Origin: Daejeonella sp. JGW-45
GTDB taxonomy: Bacteria > Bacteroidota > Bacteroidia > Sphingobacteriales > Sphingobacteriaceae
DNA length: 64,000 nt
Direction of reading: 5' to 3'
Assembly: GCF_029360805.1 (NCBI RefSeq)
Contig: NZ_JARKNC010000002.1
Span: 470,635 to 534,634, forward strand
Below the pieces are notes generated by a model, which saw only the letters and a program-made list of their open reading frames with translations, had not been told where the DNA came from and did not search any database. A program made the translations under genes and the position numbers. Positions 52,363-60,251 of this stretch are shown here, in pieces (the first letter of the stretch is position 1; the number at the start of each line of letters is the position of its first letter).

Positions 52363-53451
52363 TTACCAGGCCGCTTTTATTTTTCTGATATCTTCAATCC
52401 GCTTTTCAGCAATCCTGTTTGCAGCTTCACTCGTCGGAATACTTTCTTCCTTTGATTTTTTCAGCACACGCCTTGTAGCCTCGTAGATATTTTCGGTCAT
52501 CTGCAAGGTCTTCTTTTTATTAAATCCTGCTATTTCCGAGTAACAATTTATTAACCCTCCTGCGTTGATGAGGTAATCAGGAGCATATAAAATGCCCTTG
52601 TCCAGCAGCATTTTTCCATGAACCTCTTCATCAGCGAGCTGGTTATTGGCCGAGCCCGCAATTATTGAACACTTTAAGCGGTTAATGGTTTCCGTATTGA
52701 CGGTAGCGCCCAGTGCGCAGGGTGAATAAATATCTATATCGAGATCAAAGAGACTATTGGTAGAGATTGCTTCTGCGCCGTATTTTTGAGCCACCTGTCC
52801 CAGGCGTTCCTCGTTTATGTCGCTGACATATACTTTTGCACTTTCGTTTCTTAGCAAGCCTACAAGGATTTCGCCTACATGACCGATACCTTGTACAGCA
52901 ACAGACTTCCCGGCAAGACTGTCATTCCCGAAAAACTCCTTTACAGACGCCTTTATTCCCATAAAGACACCTCTCGCGGTTACAGGCGATGGGTCGCCGC
53001 TTCCTCCGATAGATTCAGGGATCCCCGTCACATATTTTGTCTCCATCCGGATATATTCCATATCCTTAGGATTCATACCCACATCCTCAGCTGTAATAAA
53101 TGAGCCGTTAAGGTTTTCGATAAACCTGCCGAAGCGTCTCATCAAAGCTTCACTCTTATGCAGCCGGCTGTCTCCTATTATGACAGCCTTTCCGCCTCCA
53201 AGGTTCAGCCCGGTAATCGCAGCCTTGTAGGTCATGCTGCGCGACAGACGCAAAACGTCGTTTAATGCTTCTGTCTCCGTCTTATAAGCAAACATCCTGG
53301 TACCGCCCAGTGCGGGACCTAAAGTAGTATCGTGTACGGCTATAATTGCTCTCAGACCGGTACCCGGGTCACTGCAATATACAACGTTCTGATGACCTGA
53401 TTTTTCAAGCTTACTGAAAACCGAATGTTCATCAAATTGAGACAATACCAT
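52363..53451 (-). CDS. Leucine dehydrogenase (Glu/Leu/Phe/Val dehydrogenase family)
   Basis: A 362-residue NAD-dependent amino acid dehydrogenase that deaminates branched-chain amino acids. Visible are LGPALGGTRMFAYKTETEAL, the catalytic lysine region YKAAITGLNLGGGKAVI, the Rossmann motif VAVQGIGHVGEILVGLL and IVAGSANNQLADE-type sequence (here IIAGSANNQLADEE). The size and the short N-terminus fit the leucine dehydrogenase subgroup. It is 34 bases upstream of nusB. HMG-CoA lyase at 36.8 kb belongs to the same degradation route. Confidence 0.9.
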   Translation of the reverse strand: MVLSQFDEHSVFSKLEKSGHQNVVYCSDPGTGLRAIIAVHDTTLGPALGGTRMFAYKTETEALNDVLRLSRSMTYKAAITGLNLGGGKAVIIGDSRLHKSEALMRRFGRFIENLNGSFITAEDVGMNPKDMEYIRMETKYVTGIPESIGGSGDPSPVTARGVFMGIKASVKEFFGNDSLAGKSVAVQGIGHVGEILVGLLRNESAKVYVSDINEERLGQVAQKYGAEAISTNSLFDLDIDIYSPCALGATVNTETINRLKCSIIAGSANNQLADEEVHGKMLLDKGILYAPDYLINAGGLINCYSEIAGFNKKKTLQMTENIYEATRRVLKKSKEESIPTSEAANRIAEKRIEDIRKIKAAW

Positions 53452-53473
53452 ATCTGCTACCTTAGTTACGTCA

Positions 53474-53481
53474 CAAAAGTA
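53474..53481 (-). promoter_or_regulatory. -7 element of the leucine dehydrogenase promoter
   Basis: On the minus strand TACTTTTG matches TAnnTTTG exactly, 22 bases before the start at 53451. No clear -33 TTG. Confidence 0.42.
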
Positions 53482-53551
53482 GCAAAATTTCCAAATTTAG
53501 ACAGCTCAGCAAAAAGTCTTCCCGGTTTTATTTGATCTATTAATGATCGTC

Positions 53552-53583
53552 TTCGCCTAAATCACAAATTCTGGCTATTTTTG
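53552..53583 (+). promoter_or_regulatory. Promoter of the ABC transporter gene
   Basis: TTCG at 53552-53555 (near TTTG) and, 20 bases on, TATTTTTG at 53576-53583 (exact TAnnTTTG), 17 bases before the ATG. Confidence 0.45.
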
Positions 53584-53600
53584 ACAGATCCGCTTCCCCG

Positions 53601-55385
53601 ATGAAAGAACTCGCATATCTCAATAAGTTTTTCTACAAATACCGCTGGAGGTTTCTTCCCGGGATTTTATTCGTCATCATATCGAATATTTTCGGAGTGC
53701 TTCCTGCACAGGTTATCCAGATAGCCTTCGATTTGGTTAGTGAAAACATAACAGTTTACAGGCTGTTCAGCGGGTTTGACCGGCAGGATGTGATCAACGA
53801 AATATTCGGGCATACGTTAATGCTTTTCGGCATTATCGTGCTGACACTTGCGCTCCTTCGCGGCATTTTCCTGTTCTTCATGCGGCAAACCATCATCCTG
53901 ATGTCCAGGCATATTGAATATGACCTGAAAAACGAGATATATAACCATTATCAGCGTTTGTCAATGGCCTTTTATCGCCGTAATAATACCGGCGATCTAA
54001 TGAACCGGGTTACCGAAGATGTGAGCAGGGTTAGGATGTACCTTGGCCCGGCTATCATGTATACGATCAATACCCTGGTATTATTTATCATGATCGTGAG
54101 CTTCATGTTTAGCGTTAATGCAAAGCTTGCTTTATATTCCCTTCTTCCCCTGCCCCTCCTTGCTATAACTATCTACTATGTAAATACCATGATCAACAAC
54201 CGGAGCGAGAAGATACAGGAACAGTTATCTGCTCTGTCCAGCTTTGTACAGGAAACCTTTTCCGGGATACGCGTTATTAAAGCTTATGTGCGGGAAGACG
54301 ATGTAAGAGAAAAATTCAATACCGAGAGCGAAAACTATAAATCGCAATCCATGGCCCTCGTACAGGTGCAGGCCTTGTTCTTCCCGCTCATACTGCTGCT
54401 TGTCGGTTTAAGTACGATCATTACCGTTTATATCGGGGGCATAGAGGTAATGAACGGTACAATAACCTCCGGAAATATTGCTGAGTTTATTGTGTATGTA
54501 AACCAGCTGACATTCCCGGTCATGTCGTTAGGATGGGTTACATCCCTGATCCAGCGGGCTGCCGCTTCACAAAAAAGGATTAACGAATTCCTGCATACCG
54601 AACCAGAGATCGTTTCCGCTAAAGCAGAGCCGGCTGTTATCCAGGGCGGAATTGAGTTTAAGAACGTAAGCTTCACCTACCCGGATACCGGAATTCAGGC
54701 TTTAAAAAGCGTATCGTTCGAAGTTAAGCCCGGAGAATTTTTAGCGATAATCGGCCGTACAGGATCAGGGAAATCTACCATCGCTAACCTGCTCATGAGA
54801 ATGTACGATGCCAGCCAGGGGGATATCCTCATTGATGGCAAAAGAGTGCAGGATATTGATCTCAATAGTTTCAGGCAGCAGGTCGGCTTTGTGCCGCAGG
54901 AAGTATTTTTGTTTTCAGACAGCATCAGGAATAATATCGCATTCGGCATAGCAGACCCGGATAATGACAGTGTCGAAAACGCGGCAAAGAACGCTGTTGT
55001 TTATCATAACATACAAGAGTTTGAGAAGGGCTTTGAAACCCTGATCGGCGAAAGGGGAATTACGCTGTCGGGCGGCCAGAAGCAAAGGCTCTCTATTGCC
55101 CGCGCTATTATTAAAGAGCCGCAGATCCTTATTTTCGACGACTGCCTGTCGGCTGTTGATACCAAAACCGAAGAGCAGATCCTCCGCAATTTGGGCAAAG
55201 TGATGAAAAATAAAACCAGCATAGTAATTGCACACCGCGTTTCAACGATTAAAAATGCCGACAAAATACTGGTCATGGATGGCGGTGAGATCATGGAACA
55301 GGGCAGCCACAGAACACTCATGACAAAAAAAGGCATCTACTTCGACTTATACGAAAAGCAGCTTTTGGAAGAGCAGGCAGTGTAA
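53601..55385 (+). CDS. MsbA-like ABC transporter, permease and ATPase fused
   Basis: A 594-residue half-transporter that would act as a homodimer to export lipids or other hydrophobic molecules. Six membrane helices (about 15-320) precede the ATPase with Walker A IIGRTGSGKSTIANLL (about 382-397), Q-loop VGFVPQEVFLFSDS, signature LSGGQKQRLSIARAI, Walker B ILIFDDCLSAVD (the usual catalytic Glu position after the Asp is Cys-preceded Asp, here D-D) and the H-loop IVIAHRVST. Divergent from leucine dehydrogenase. Confidence 0.93.
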   Translation: MKELAYLNKFFYKYRWRFLPGILFVIISNIFGVLPAQVIQIAFDLVSENITVYRLFSGFDRQDVINEIFGHTLMLFGIIVLTLALLRGIFLFFMRQTIILMSRHIEYDLKNEIYNHYQRLSMAFYRRNNTGDLMNRVTEDVSRVRMYLGPAIMYTINTLVLFIMIVSFMFSVNAKLALYSLLPLPLLAITIYYVNTMINNRSEKIQEQLSALSSFVQETFSGIRVIKAYVREDDVREKFNTESENYKSQSMALVQVQALFFPLILLLVGLSTIITVYIGGIEVMNGTITSGNIAEFIVYVNQLTFPVMSLGWVTSLIQRAAASQKRINEFLHTEPEIVSAKAEPAVIQGGIEFKNVSFTYPDTGIQALKSVSFEVKPGEFLAIIGRTGSGKSTIANLLMRMYDASQGDILIDGKRVQDIDLNSFRQQVGFVPQEVFLFSDSIRNNIAFGIADPDNDSVENAAKNAVVYHNIQEFEKGFETLIGERGITLSGGQKQRLSIARAIIKEPQILIFDDCLSAVDTKTEEQILRNLGKVMKNKTSIVIAHRVSTIKNADKILVMDGGEIMEQGSHRTLMTKKGIYFDLYEKQLLEEQAV

Positions 55386-55507
55386 GTTTCCCACCCATAT
55401 CCGGACGCCTGTTTGAATCCATGGCGTTCATCCAAATAAACAAGCAAAAAATCAATTTGTAACTTTGAGAATATCTGTTATATTTACCCCAACCTAAAAA
55501 AATAATA

Positions 55508-55834
55508 ATGGGAGATTTCGACAACAAGGAAAGAGAAGAGGTTTTTTCAAAAAAGGTAAGAGCGGGGAAGCGCACCTATTTTTTCGATGTTAAAGCTACA
55601 CGCTCAAACGATTACTATGTTACTGTAACAGAAAGCAAAAAACGTTTAGAAGACGGTGTTTTTATTAAACACAAAATTTTCTTGTACAAAGAAGACTTTG
55701 AAAAATTTGCTGAAGGTCTCAAAGAAACCATTGATTACATTAAAGCCAACCAGGAAGTTGTAGAGAAAAGGTACGAATATTCAGAAAATCATACCGAAGC
55801 TAAGGTCGAAGACGATTTTTCGTTCGAAATATAA
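55508..55834 (+). CDS. DUF3276 (PUR-alpha-like) protein
   Basis: A 108-residue protein of the bacterial PUR-alpha-like family, which binds single-stranded nucleic acid in the one member studied structurally. The core is VFSKKVRAGKRTYFFDVKAT, YYVTVTESKKRLEDG and HKIFLYKEDFEKFAEGLKE (about 13-85), a beta4-alpha Whirly-like fold; the tail is acidic. It is common in Bacteroidota. A terminator follows. Confidence 0.9.
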   Translation: MGDFDNKEREEVFSKKVRAGKRTYFFDVKATRSNDYYVTVTESKKRLEDGVFIKHKIFLYKEDFEKFAEGLKETIDYIKANQEVVEKRYEYSENHTEAKVEDDFSFEI

Positions 55835-55855
55835 AAAGAACACGTTGAGATATTA

Positions 55856-55886
55856 AAAGCTGTTCGCTGCCGCGGATGGCTTTTTT
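55856..55886 (+). terminator. Rho-independent terminator after the DUF3276 gene
   Basis: A 12-pair stem (55856-55867 with 55872-55883, three G-T pairs) with a TGCC loop and a TTTTTT tail. Confidence 0.75.
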
Positions 55887-55900
55887 GTTGCCTAAATTTC

Positions 55901-55908
55901 TATCTTTG
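55901..55908 (+). promoter_or_regulatory. -7 element of the ychF promoter
   Basis: TATCTTTG matches TAnnTTTG exactly. If used, the transcript would start near 55915 and include all of array H in its leader. Confidence 0.42.
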
Positions 55909-55913
55909 CAGCC

Positions 55914-56036
55914 GGATTGGTGATCGGTGATCGGTGATCGGGAACCAGTAATCGGTGATCAGTAGTCAATAATCAGTAACCAAGTACAACTTTCAACTTT
56001 CAACCCGATAGCTATCGGGTTTCAACTTTCAACTCA
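55914..56036. repeat. Composite heptad array H (GGTGATC and AACTTTC families)
   Basis: First part: GGTGATC three times, GGGAACC, AGTAATC, GGTGATC, AGTAGTC, AATAATC, AGTAACC (55919-55981). Second part: AACTTTC repeats (from 55988), the same heptad as the right arm of array D, interrupted at 56005-56019 by a 15-base palindromic insert after which the heptad phase resumes. It lies directly upstream of ychF. Confidence 0.85.
56002..56021. other. 20-base perfect palindrome inside array H
   Basis: AACCCGATAGCTATCGGGTT reads the same on both strands. Removing the 15 bases CCGATAGCTATCGGG restores an unbroken AACTTTC heptad array, so it looks like an insertion. Confidence 0.8.
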
Positions 56037-56039
56037 AAC

Positions 56040-57140
56040 ATGGCATTACAATGCGGAATAGTTGGCCTGCCAAATGTGGGCAAATCAACATTATTTAATT
56101 GTTTATCGAATGCGAAAGCACAGGCTGCGAATTTTCCTTTCTGTACTATCGAACCTAATATAGGTGTGATCACTGTGCCGGATCCGCGCTTAACGAAGTT
56201 AGCAGAACTGGTCCAGCCAAATAAGGTACAGCCTAACACGATCGAAATTGTCGACATTGCAGGCCTTGTAAAGGGAGCCAGCAAAGGAGAAGGATTGGGA
56301 AACCAGTTTCTTGGCAATATACGCGCAACAAGCGCTATCATCCATGTGTTACGGTGTTTCGACGACGATAATGTGATCCACGTCGACGGATCTGTCGACC
56401 CGATCCGCGATAAGGAAATTATCGATACCGAACTTCAGCTGAAAGATCTTGAAGCCGTTATAAAACGGATCCAGAAGGTCGAGAAGATGGCTAAGACCGG
56501 TAACGATAAGGATGCCAAGAAAACCTATGAGGTGTGCAATATTGTCAAATCCCACCTCGAGTCCGGAAAACCGGTCCGCACCGCCCCTATCACTGAGGAA
56601 GATCGTGAATTTATCGCTGATCTATGGCTGCTTACTGAAAAGCCGGTGCTTTATGTTTGCAATGTGGATGAGAAATCTGTCACATCCGGCAATAGCTACG
56701 TGGAAAAGGTGCGGGAAGCGGTAAAAGAAGAAAATGCTGAGGTACTTGTTATATCTGCACAAATCGAAGCTGAAATTGCATCCCTAGATAGTTATGAGGA
56801 ACGGCAAATGTTCCTGGAGGATCTCGGCTTAAGCGAGTCGGGCGTTACCAAGCTGATCCGGGCAGCCTACAAGCTGTTGAACCTTGCGACCTACTTCACC
56901 GCCGGTGTACAGGAAGTAAGAGCCTGGACCATCACGCAGGGCTTCACTGCTCCTCAGGCCGCCGGGGTGATCCATACAGATTTTGAAAAAGGCTTTATCC
57001 GCGCGGAAGTTATCAAGTACGATGATTTTGTAAGCCTCGGTTCTGAAGCAGCATGTAAAGAAGCTGGCAAGCTGGGAGTCGAAGGCAAAACATACATTGT
57101 ACAGGACGGCGATATCATGCATTTCAGATTTAACGTATAA
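56040..57140 (+). CDS. ychF: Redox-regulated ATPase YchF
   Basis: An Obg-family P-loop protein that prefers ATP and associates with ribosomes. The 366-residue protein has G1 CGIVGLPNVGKSTLFNCLS (about 4-22), G3 VDIAGLVKGASKGEGLGN, NxxE-type specificity region VCNVDEKS in place of NKxD, and a C-terminal TGS domain (about 278-363, FTAGVQEVRAWTITQGFTAP). The start follows array H directly. Confidence 0.96.
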   Translation: MALQCGIVGLPNVGKSTLFNCLSNAKAQAANFPFCTIEPNIGVITVPDPRLTKLAELVQPNKVQPNTIEIVDIAGLVKGASKGEGLGNQFLGNIRATSAIIHVLRCFDDDNVIHVDGSVDPIRDKEIIDTELQLKDLEAVIKRIQKVEKMAKTGNDKDAKKTYEVCNIVKSHLESGKPVRTAPITEEDREFIADLWLLTEKPVLYVCNVDEKSVTSGNSYVEKVREAVKEENAEVLVISAQIEAEIASLDSYEERQMFLEDLGLSESGVTKLIRAAYKLLNLATYFTAGVQEVRAWTITQGFTAPQAAGVIHTDFEKGFIRAEVIKYDDFVSLGSEAACKEAGKLGVEGKTYIVQDGDIMHFRFNV

Positions 57141-57143
57141 AGC

Positions 57144-57173
57144 TTGCCACTGAAAAGCGAATAGCTATATTTG
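57144..57173 (+). promoter_or_regulatory. Promoter of the tRNA-Arg gene
   Basis: TTG at 57144-57146 and TATATTTG at 57166-57173 with a 19-base spacer, an exact Bacteroidota-type promoter; transcription would start about 8 bases before the tRNA. Confidence 0.7.
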
Positions 57174-57187
57174 TGAATAATTTCTGC

Positions 57188-57259
57188 GCATCCTTAGTTC
57201 AACGGATAGAATTTTGGTTTCCGGTACCAAAGATAGGGGTTCGAATCCCTTAGGGTGCA
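57188..57259 (+). tRNA. tRNA-Arg (anticodon CCG)
   Basis: The acceptor arm GCATCCT pairs with AGGGTGC (57252-57258) plus discriminator A. The anticodon stem is TTGGT/ACCAA with loop TTCCGGT, giving anticodon CCG (Arg, codon CGG). The T arm is AGGGG-TTCGAAT-CCCTT. CCA is not encoded. It has its own promoter and terminator. Confidence 0.93.
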
Positions 57260-57263
57260 CTAC

Positions 57264-57300
57264 AAGCCTTTCTGATATAAAGAAAGGCTTTTTTTATTTT
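57264..57300 (+). terminator. Terminator of tRNA-Arg
   Basis: AAGCCTTTC / GAAAGGCTT (57264-57272, 57282-57290) followed by TTTTTATTTT. Confidence 0.92.
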
Positions 57301-57349
57301 AACGGGTGTCGGAAGCCGTATCGGGTGCAACCCGAAACATAATAAAAAA

Positions 57350-57445
57350 CTTAGTTCAACGCCCGCCCGGCTGAACACCGTTCGGACGGGGATAGAATTT
57401 TGGTTTCCGGTACCAAAGATAGGGGTTCGAATCCCTTAGGGTGCA
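57350..57445 (+). pseudogene. Broken second copy of tRNA-Arg with a hairpin insert
   Basis: Bases 57350-57361 repeat tRNA bases CTTAGTTCAACG, and 57390-57446 repeat 57204-57260 exactly (57 bases: D-arm end, anticodon CCG, T arm, 3' acceptor). Between them is a 28-base GC-rich insert that folds into an 11-step hairpin (57366-57376 with 57380-57390, one mismatch, loop ACC). The first five bases of the acceptor arm are missing, so the 3' acceptor cannot pair, and no promoter precedes it. It is not a working tRNA. Confidence 0.85.
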
Positions 57446-57452
57446 CAATGAA

Positions 57453-57481
57453 AAGCCTGAACGAATTGTTCGGGCTTTTTT
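57453..57481 (+). terminator. Terminator after the broken tRNA copy
   Basis: AAGCCTGAAC / GTTCGGGCTT (57453-57462, 57468-57477, one G-T pair) followed by TTTT. Different in sequence from the terminator of the intact tRNA. Confidence 0.88.
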
Positions 57482-57573
57482 GTTCCTATGGCCATATAAA
57501 TCCTATTCAAATGCATTTTCCGGTATGGTGTTTGGAGAGAGATTCTAATCAACTGCTTCCAAAACAATCTGCC

Positions 57574-58266
57574 ATGAAAACATCTAAAAATATATTTTCC
57601 TATATCCGGGTTTTCGCCGTCGCGCTTTCGGCTGTCCTGTTAACTTCCTGTCTTAAGGATCTGTCCAATGATCAACCAATAAGCACTTCCGCGTTAAATG
57701 TGGTGAATGCATCGCCGGGGCCGCTGACTATCAACTTCTTTCTTGATAACAGCCTTGTTAACGGTCCGGCGTTAGGCTACGGCCAGGAAAGCTCATATAT
57801 CCTGGCTAAAAGCGGCAACAGAAAATTTGATGCCGCGCAGGGTGGTTCATTTAACTCCCTTCTCGCCGATACGGTTTCGCTTGAAAATGATAAATACTAC
57901 TCACTTTTCGTTACCGGAGAAAATACGGCCTTATCTACCCTGCTTACACAAGACGATCTTTCCCTGCCTGCAAGCGGAAAAGCCAGGCTAAGATTTATTA
58001 ATCTTAGTCCTGATGGCGGGACATTCAGCCTGGCTATCCAAAACGGGCAGGTTCTCTTTACAGGCCAGGCATATAAAACAGCATCAGCATTCAGTTCTAT
58101 CGACCCGGGCGCGTATATGTTCCAGTTGCGGGGCTCTGACGGCGTTGTTGAACACGAAGCAAGCCTCGATGTTGTAGCCGGCAAAATTTACACGATCTGG
58201 GCGGGCGGTTTGAAAGATGGCATTGATGAACTTGATTTGAGATTGCTTGTCAGGGCGAACAATTAA
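57574..58266 (+). CDS. DUF4397 lipoprotein
   Basis: A 230-residue exported lipoprotein. The signal peptide ends with a lipobox SAVLLTSCLKD (Cys 26). The mature part is a beta-rich DUF4397 region: ALNVVNASPGPLTINFFLDN, YYSLFVTGENTALSTLLTQD, ARLRFINLSPDGGTFSLAIQ and SIDPGAYMFQLRGSDG. The frame is open further upstream through the broken tRNA, but the ATG at 57574 gives the only sensible signal peptide. Function unknown; likely surface or periplasmic. Confidence 0.88.
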   Translation: MKTSKNIFSYIRVFAVALSAVLLTSCLKDLSNDQPISTSALNVVNASPGPLTINFFLDNSLVNGPALGYGQESSYILAKSGNRKFDAAQGGSFNSLLADTVSLENDKYYSLFVTGENTALSTLLTQDDLSLPASGKARLRFINLSPDGGTFSLAIQNGQVLFTGQAYKTASAFSSIDPGAYMFQLRGSDGVVEHEASLDVVAGKIYTIWAGGLKDGIDELDLRLLVRANN

Positions 58267-58366
58267 TTATTCAAAATCCCCCTTTTCTTAGTATTCATGC
58301 AGGTAAAACACCAATATATGGTACGGTCTTTGCATCCCCGTGTTAACTATTAGTGAACTGTAGGTT

Positions 58367-58735
58367 ATGAAAAAAAGAAAGATACTGGTTGTGGACGATG
58401 ACCTCGACATACTGGAGATCATCGGCCTGATATTGGAATCAGAAGGATACGAGGTAGAATTAATGTCAAACGGACAAGAAATATTTGAACATATCACCCA
58501 ATTTAGCCCTGATCTGATCATCCTGGACGTGATGCTGGGAAACATGGATGGGCGGGAAATATGCAATAACATTAAAAATACGCGAGACACGCTTCACATA
58601 CCCATTATAATGATCTCAGCTACGCATAATATGGCAGAATCCCTTCGCAAAAATTGCCAGCCGGACGATTTTCTTGAAAAGCCATTTGATATCGTGAGCC
58701 TCATAAATAAAGTTGAGCTGAAGCTTACGGCATAA
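58367..58735 (+). CDS. Single-domain response regulator
   Basis: A 122-residue receiver domain with no output domain, of the CheY type. The acidic pair is D10/D11 in VVDDDLDILE, the phosphoacceptor D54 in IILDVMLGNMDG, the switch Ser S84 in IMISATH and K105 in FLEKPFD. No kinase is adjacent. It could exchange phosphate with stand-alone HPt proteins such as the one at 3601-3969. Confidence 0.92.
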   Translation: MKKRKILVVDDDLDILEIIGLILESEGYEVELMSNGQEIFEHITQFSPDLIILDVMLGNMDGREICNNIKNTRDTLHIPIIMISATHNMAESLRKNCQPDDFLEKPFDIVSLINKVELKLTA

Positions 58736-58768
58736 TCTGAACCCTTAAGACTTTCCTGCCGGGTTACA

Positions 58769-60130
58769 TTATTTCAATGTCTTAACTTTGATGCTCCTGA
58801 AAGAAACGGCATCACCATGGTCCTGGAGCAGTATCCGACCCTCCGCAGCCAGTCCGAAATTGTCCCATATCTTATACTTGCTTCCGGCCACTAATTTTTT
58901 GTATTCCTCTGCCCCCCGCTGGTATTCAACAACCTTATAGCCGTTCAGCCAGTGCTCAACGCGGTTATCCGGGTAAACCCGGATAATTCCCTGGTTCCAG
59001 GCACCTGTTTTCCTGGCAAGGGCGGGAGGCAGCTTCTTGGGAGCTATGAGATCGTATAAACCGCTGGACGTCCGGTTACCATCAATTCCCATTTTAGCAT
59101 CCGGGTGCCGGGCATCATCCAGGAGCTGATACTCCAGCCCGATCGCAGAACCCTTATTCCCTTCCTTCTCCGTCACGAAGTATTTCACACCGCTATTTGC
59201 CCCTTCGCTCAGCTTAAAATCAAATTTTAATTCAAAGGCACTGAACAGTTTCTCAGAAACAATATCGCCGCCGTTTATGGATTCCCCGCCGTCTGACTTT
59301 AAAACACGAAGTTCATCATCTTTTATTTCCCAACCCTTTTCAGGGAACTTAGCCTTCGCTGCACCCCGCCAGCCTTTAGTGGTTTTTCCGTCCCATAAAA
59401 GCGAATAATCCTGGTTTTTCTCCTGAGAGGATAAGTTATTTGGTATGGTATTAACGATATGGATCTTATCGCCGGGCGAAGGTTTTATATTGCCTGTTTT
59501 GATCCTGATATTCCTCCACCGGATCTGATGTCCCGGTTCAACGGTCTTGGGTATGGAATGAACCTGTAGGGCAATAAAACCTTCCGCTGTTTCGGCATCC
59601 ACGAGATGCGCGGTTGGGATACCGTTCACCCATGTCCGTATCGTGTTACCGATGCATTCTATCCGGTATTTGTTCCACTGGTTATTTTTAAAGGCCTTCT
59701 TCCCTGCCGGATTGAGCTCCAGGGGATATAGCCAGCCGCGCCTGGATTCATCATAAATGCCGCCGCTCCATTCGCGGGCAGAAGGATCCACTTCGATCTG
59801 GTATCCATGCACCCTGCCATTCATATAATCCGGCTTACTGAGGCTCCTGATCTGAATGCCGGAATTCATTGCAGGGTCCGCCAACAGCTCCAGCTCCAGG
59901 ATAAAATCTCCGTATGGCCTTTCGGTGGCCAAAAATGAATTGGGTTCATCACGAACCGTAATCCCTATTATTTCCTTGTTACGGACCTCATATTTTGCTT
60001 TCCCGTTGAGCTGCTTAAAACCGCTGAGATCTTTCCCGTTGAAAAGATCAGTCCACCCCCCATTTTGCTGCCCCCAGGCTGAAATTGAACCAAGAATCAA
60101 AACGGATGTTATAATTGCTTTTGAATACAT
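58769..60130 (-). CDS. Secreted protein with two DUF1080 (3-keto-disaccharide hydrolase-type) domains
   Basis: A 453-residue exported protein. After a signal peptide (ending ISAWGQQNG) come two concanavalin-like DUF1080 domains: the first about 25-215 (GWTDLFNGKDLSGFKQLNGK to IRWRNIRIKTG) and the second about 240-453 (YSLLWDGKTTKGWRGAAKAK to VSFRSIKVKTLK). Members of the family cleave 3-keto sugars or bind polysaccharide. Convergent with the response regulator gene. Confidence 0.9.
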   Translation of the reverse strand: MYSKAIITSVLILGSISAWGQQNGGWTDLFNGKDLSGFKQLNGKAKYEVRNKEIIGITVRDEPNSFLATERPYGDFILELELLADPAMNSGIQIRSLSKPDYMNGRVHGYQIEVDPSAREWSGGIYDESRRGWLYPLELNPAGKKAFKNNQWNKYRIECIGNTIRTWVNGIPTAHLVDAETAEGFIALQVHSIPKTVEPGHQIRWRNIRIKTGNIKPSPGDKIHIVNTIPNNLSSQEKNQDYSLLWDGKTTKGWRGAAKAKFPEKGWEIKDDELRVLKSDGGESINGGDIVSEKLFSAFELKFDFKLSEGANSGVKYFVTEKEGNKGSAIGLEYQLLDDARHPDAKMGIDGNRTSSGLYDLIAPKKLPPALARKTGAWNQGIIRVYPDNRVEHWLNGYKVVEYQRGAEEYKKLVAGSKYKIWDNFGLAAEGRILLQDHGDAVSFRSIKVKTLK

Positions 60131-60251
60131 TTAAAGTAGAATTTACTAAAAGTACTAATTTCATCTATAAAATTGCCTGGCTGAAACTGATAATGAAAAA
60201 TTTCCGTCAAGCCTAAAATTGTGGTAATTTTCGCAATCAATACTTGTTACT

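Noticed and set aside
2561-56036. CRISPR arrays
   Set aside because: The repeats are 7-base direct units without spacers, and no cas genes are present.
57350-57445. A second working tRNA-Arg gene
   Set aside because: The 5' acceptor half is missing and the D-loop is interrupted, so a cloverleaf cannot form.
57400-57573. Upstream extension of the DUF4397 gene
   Set aside because: It translates through the broken tRNA copy and its terminator; the ATG at 57574 gives a proper lipoprotein signal peptide.
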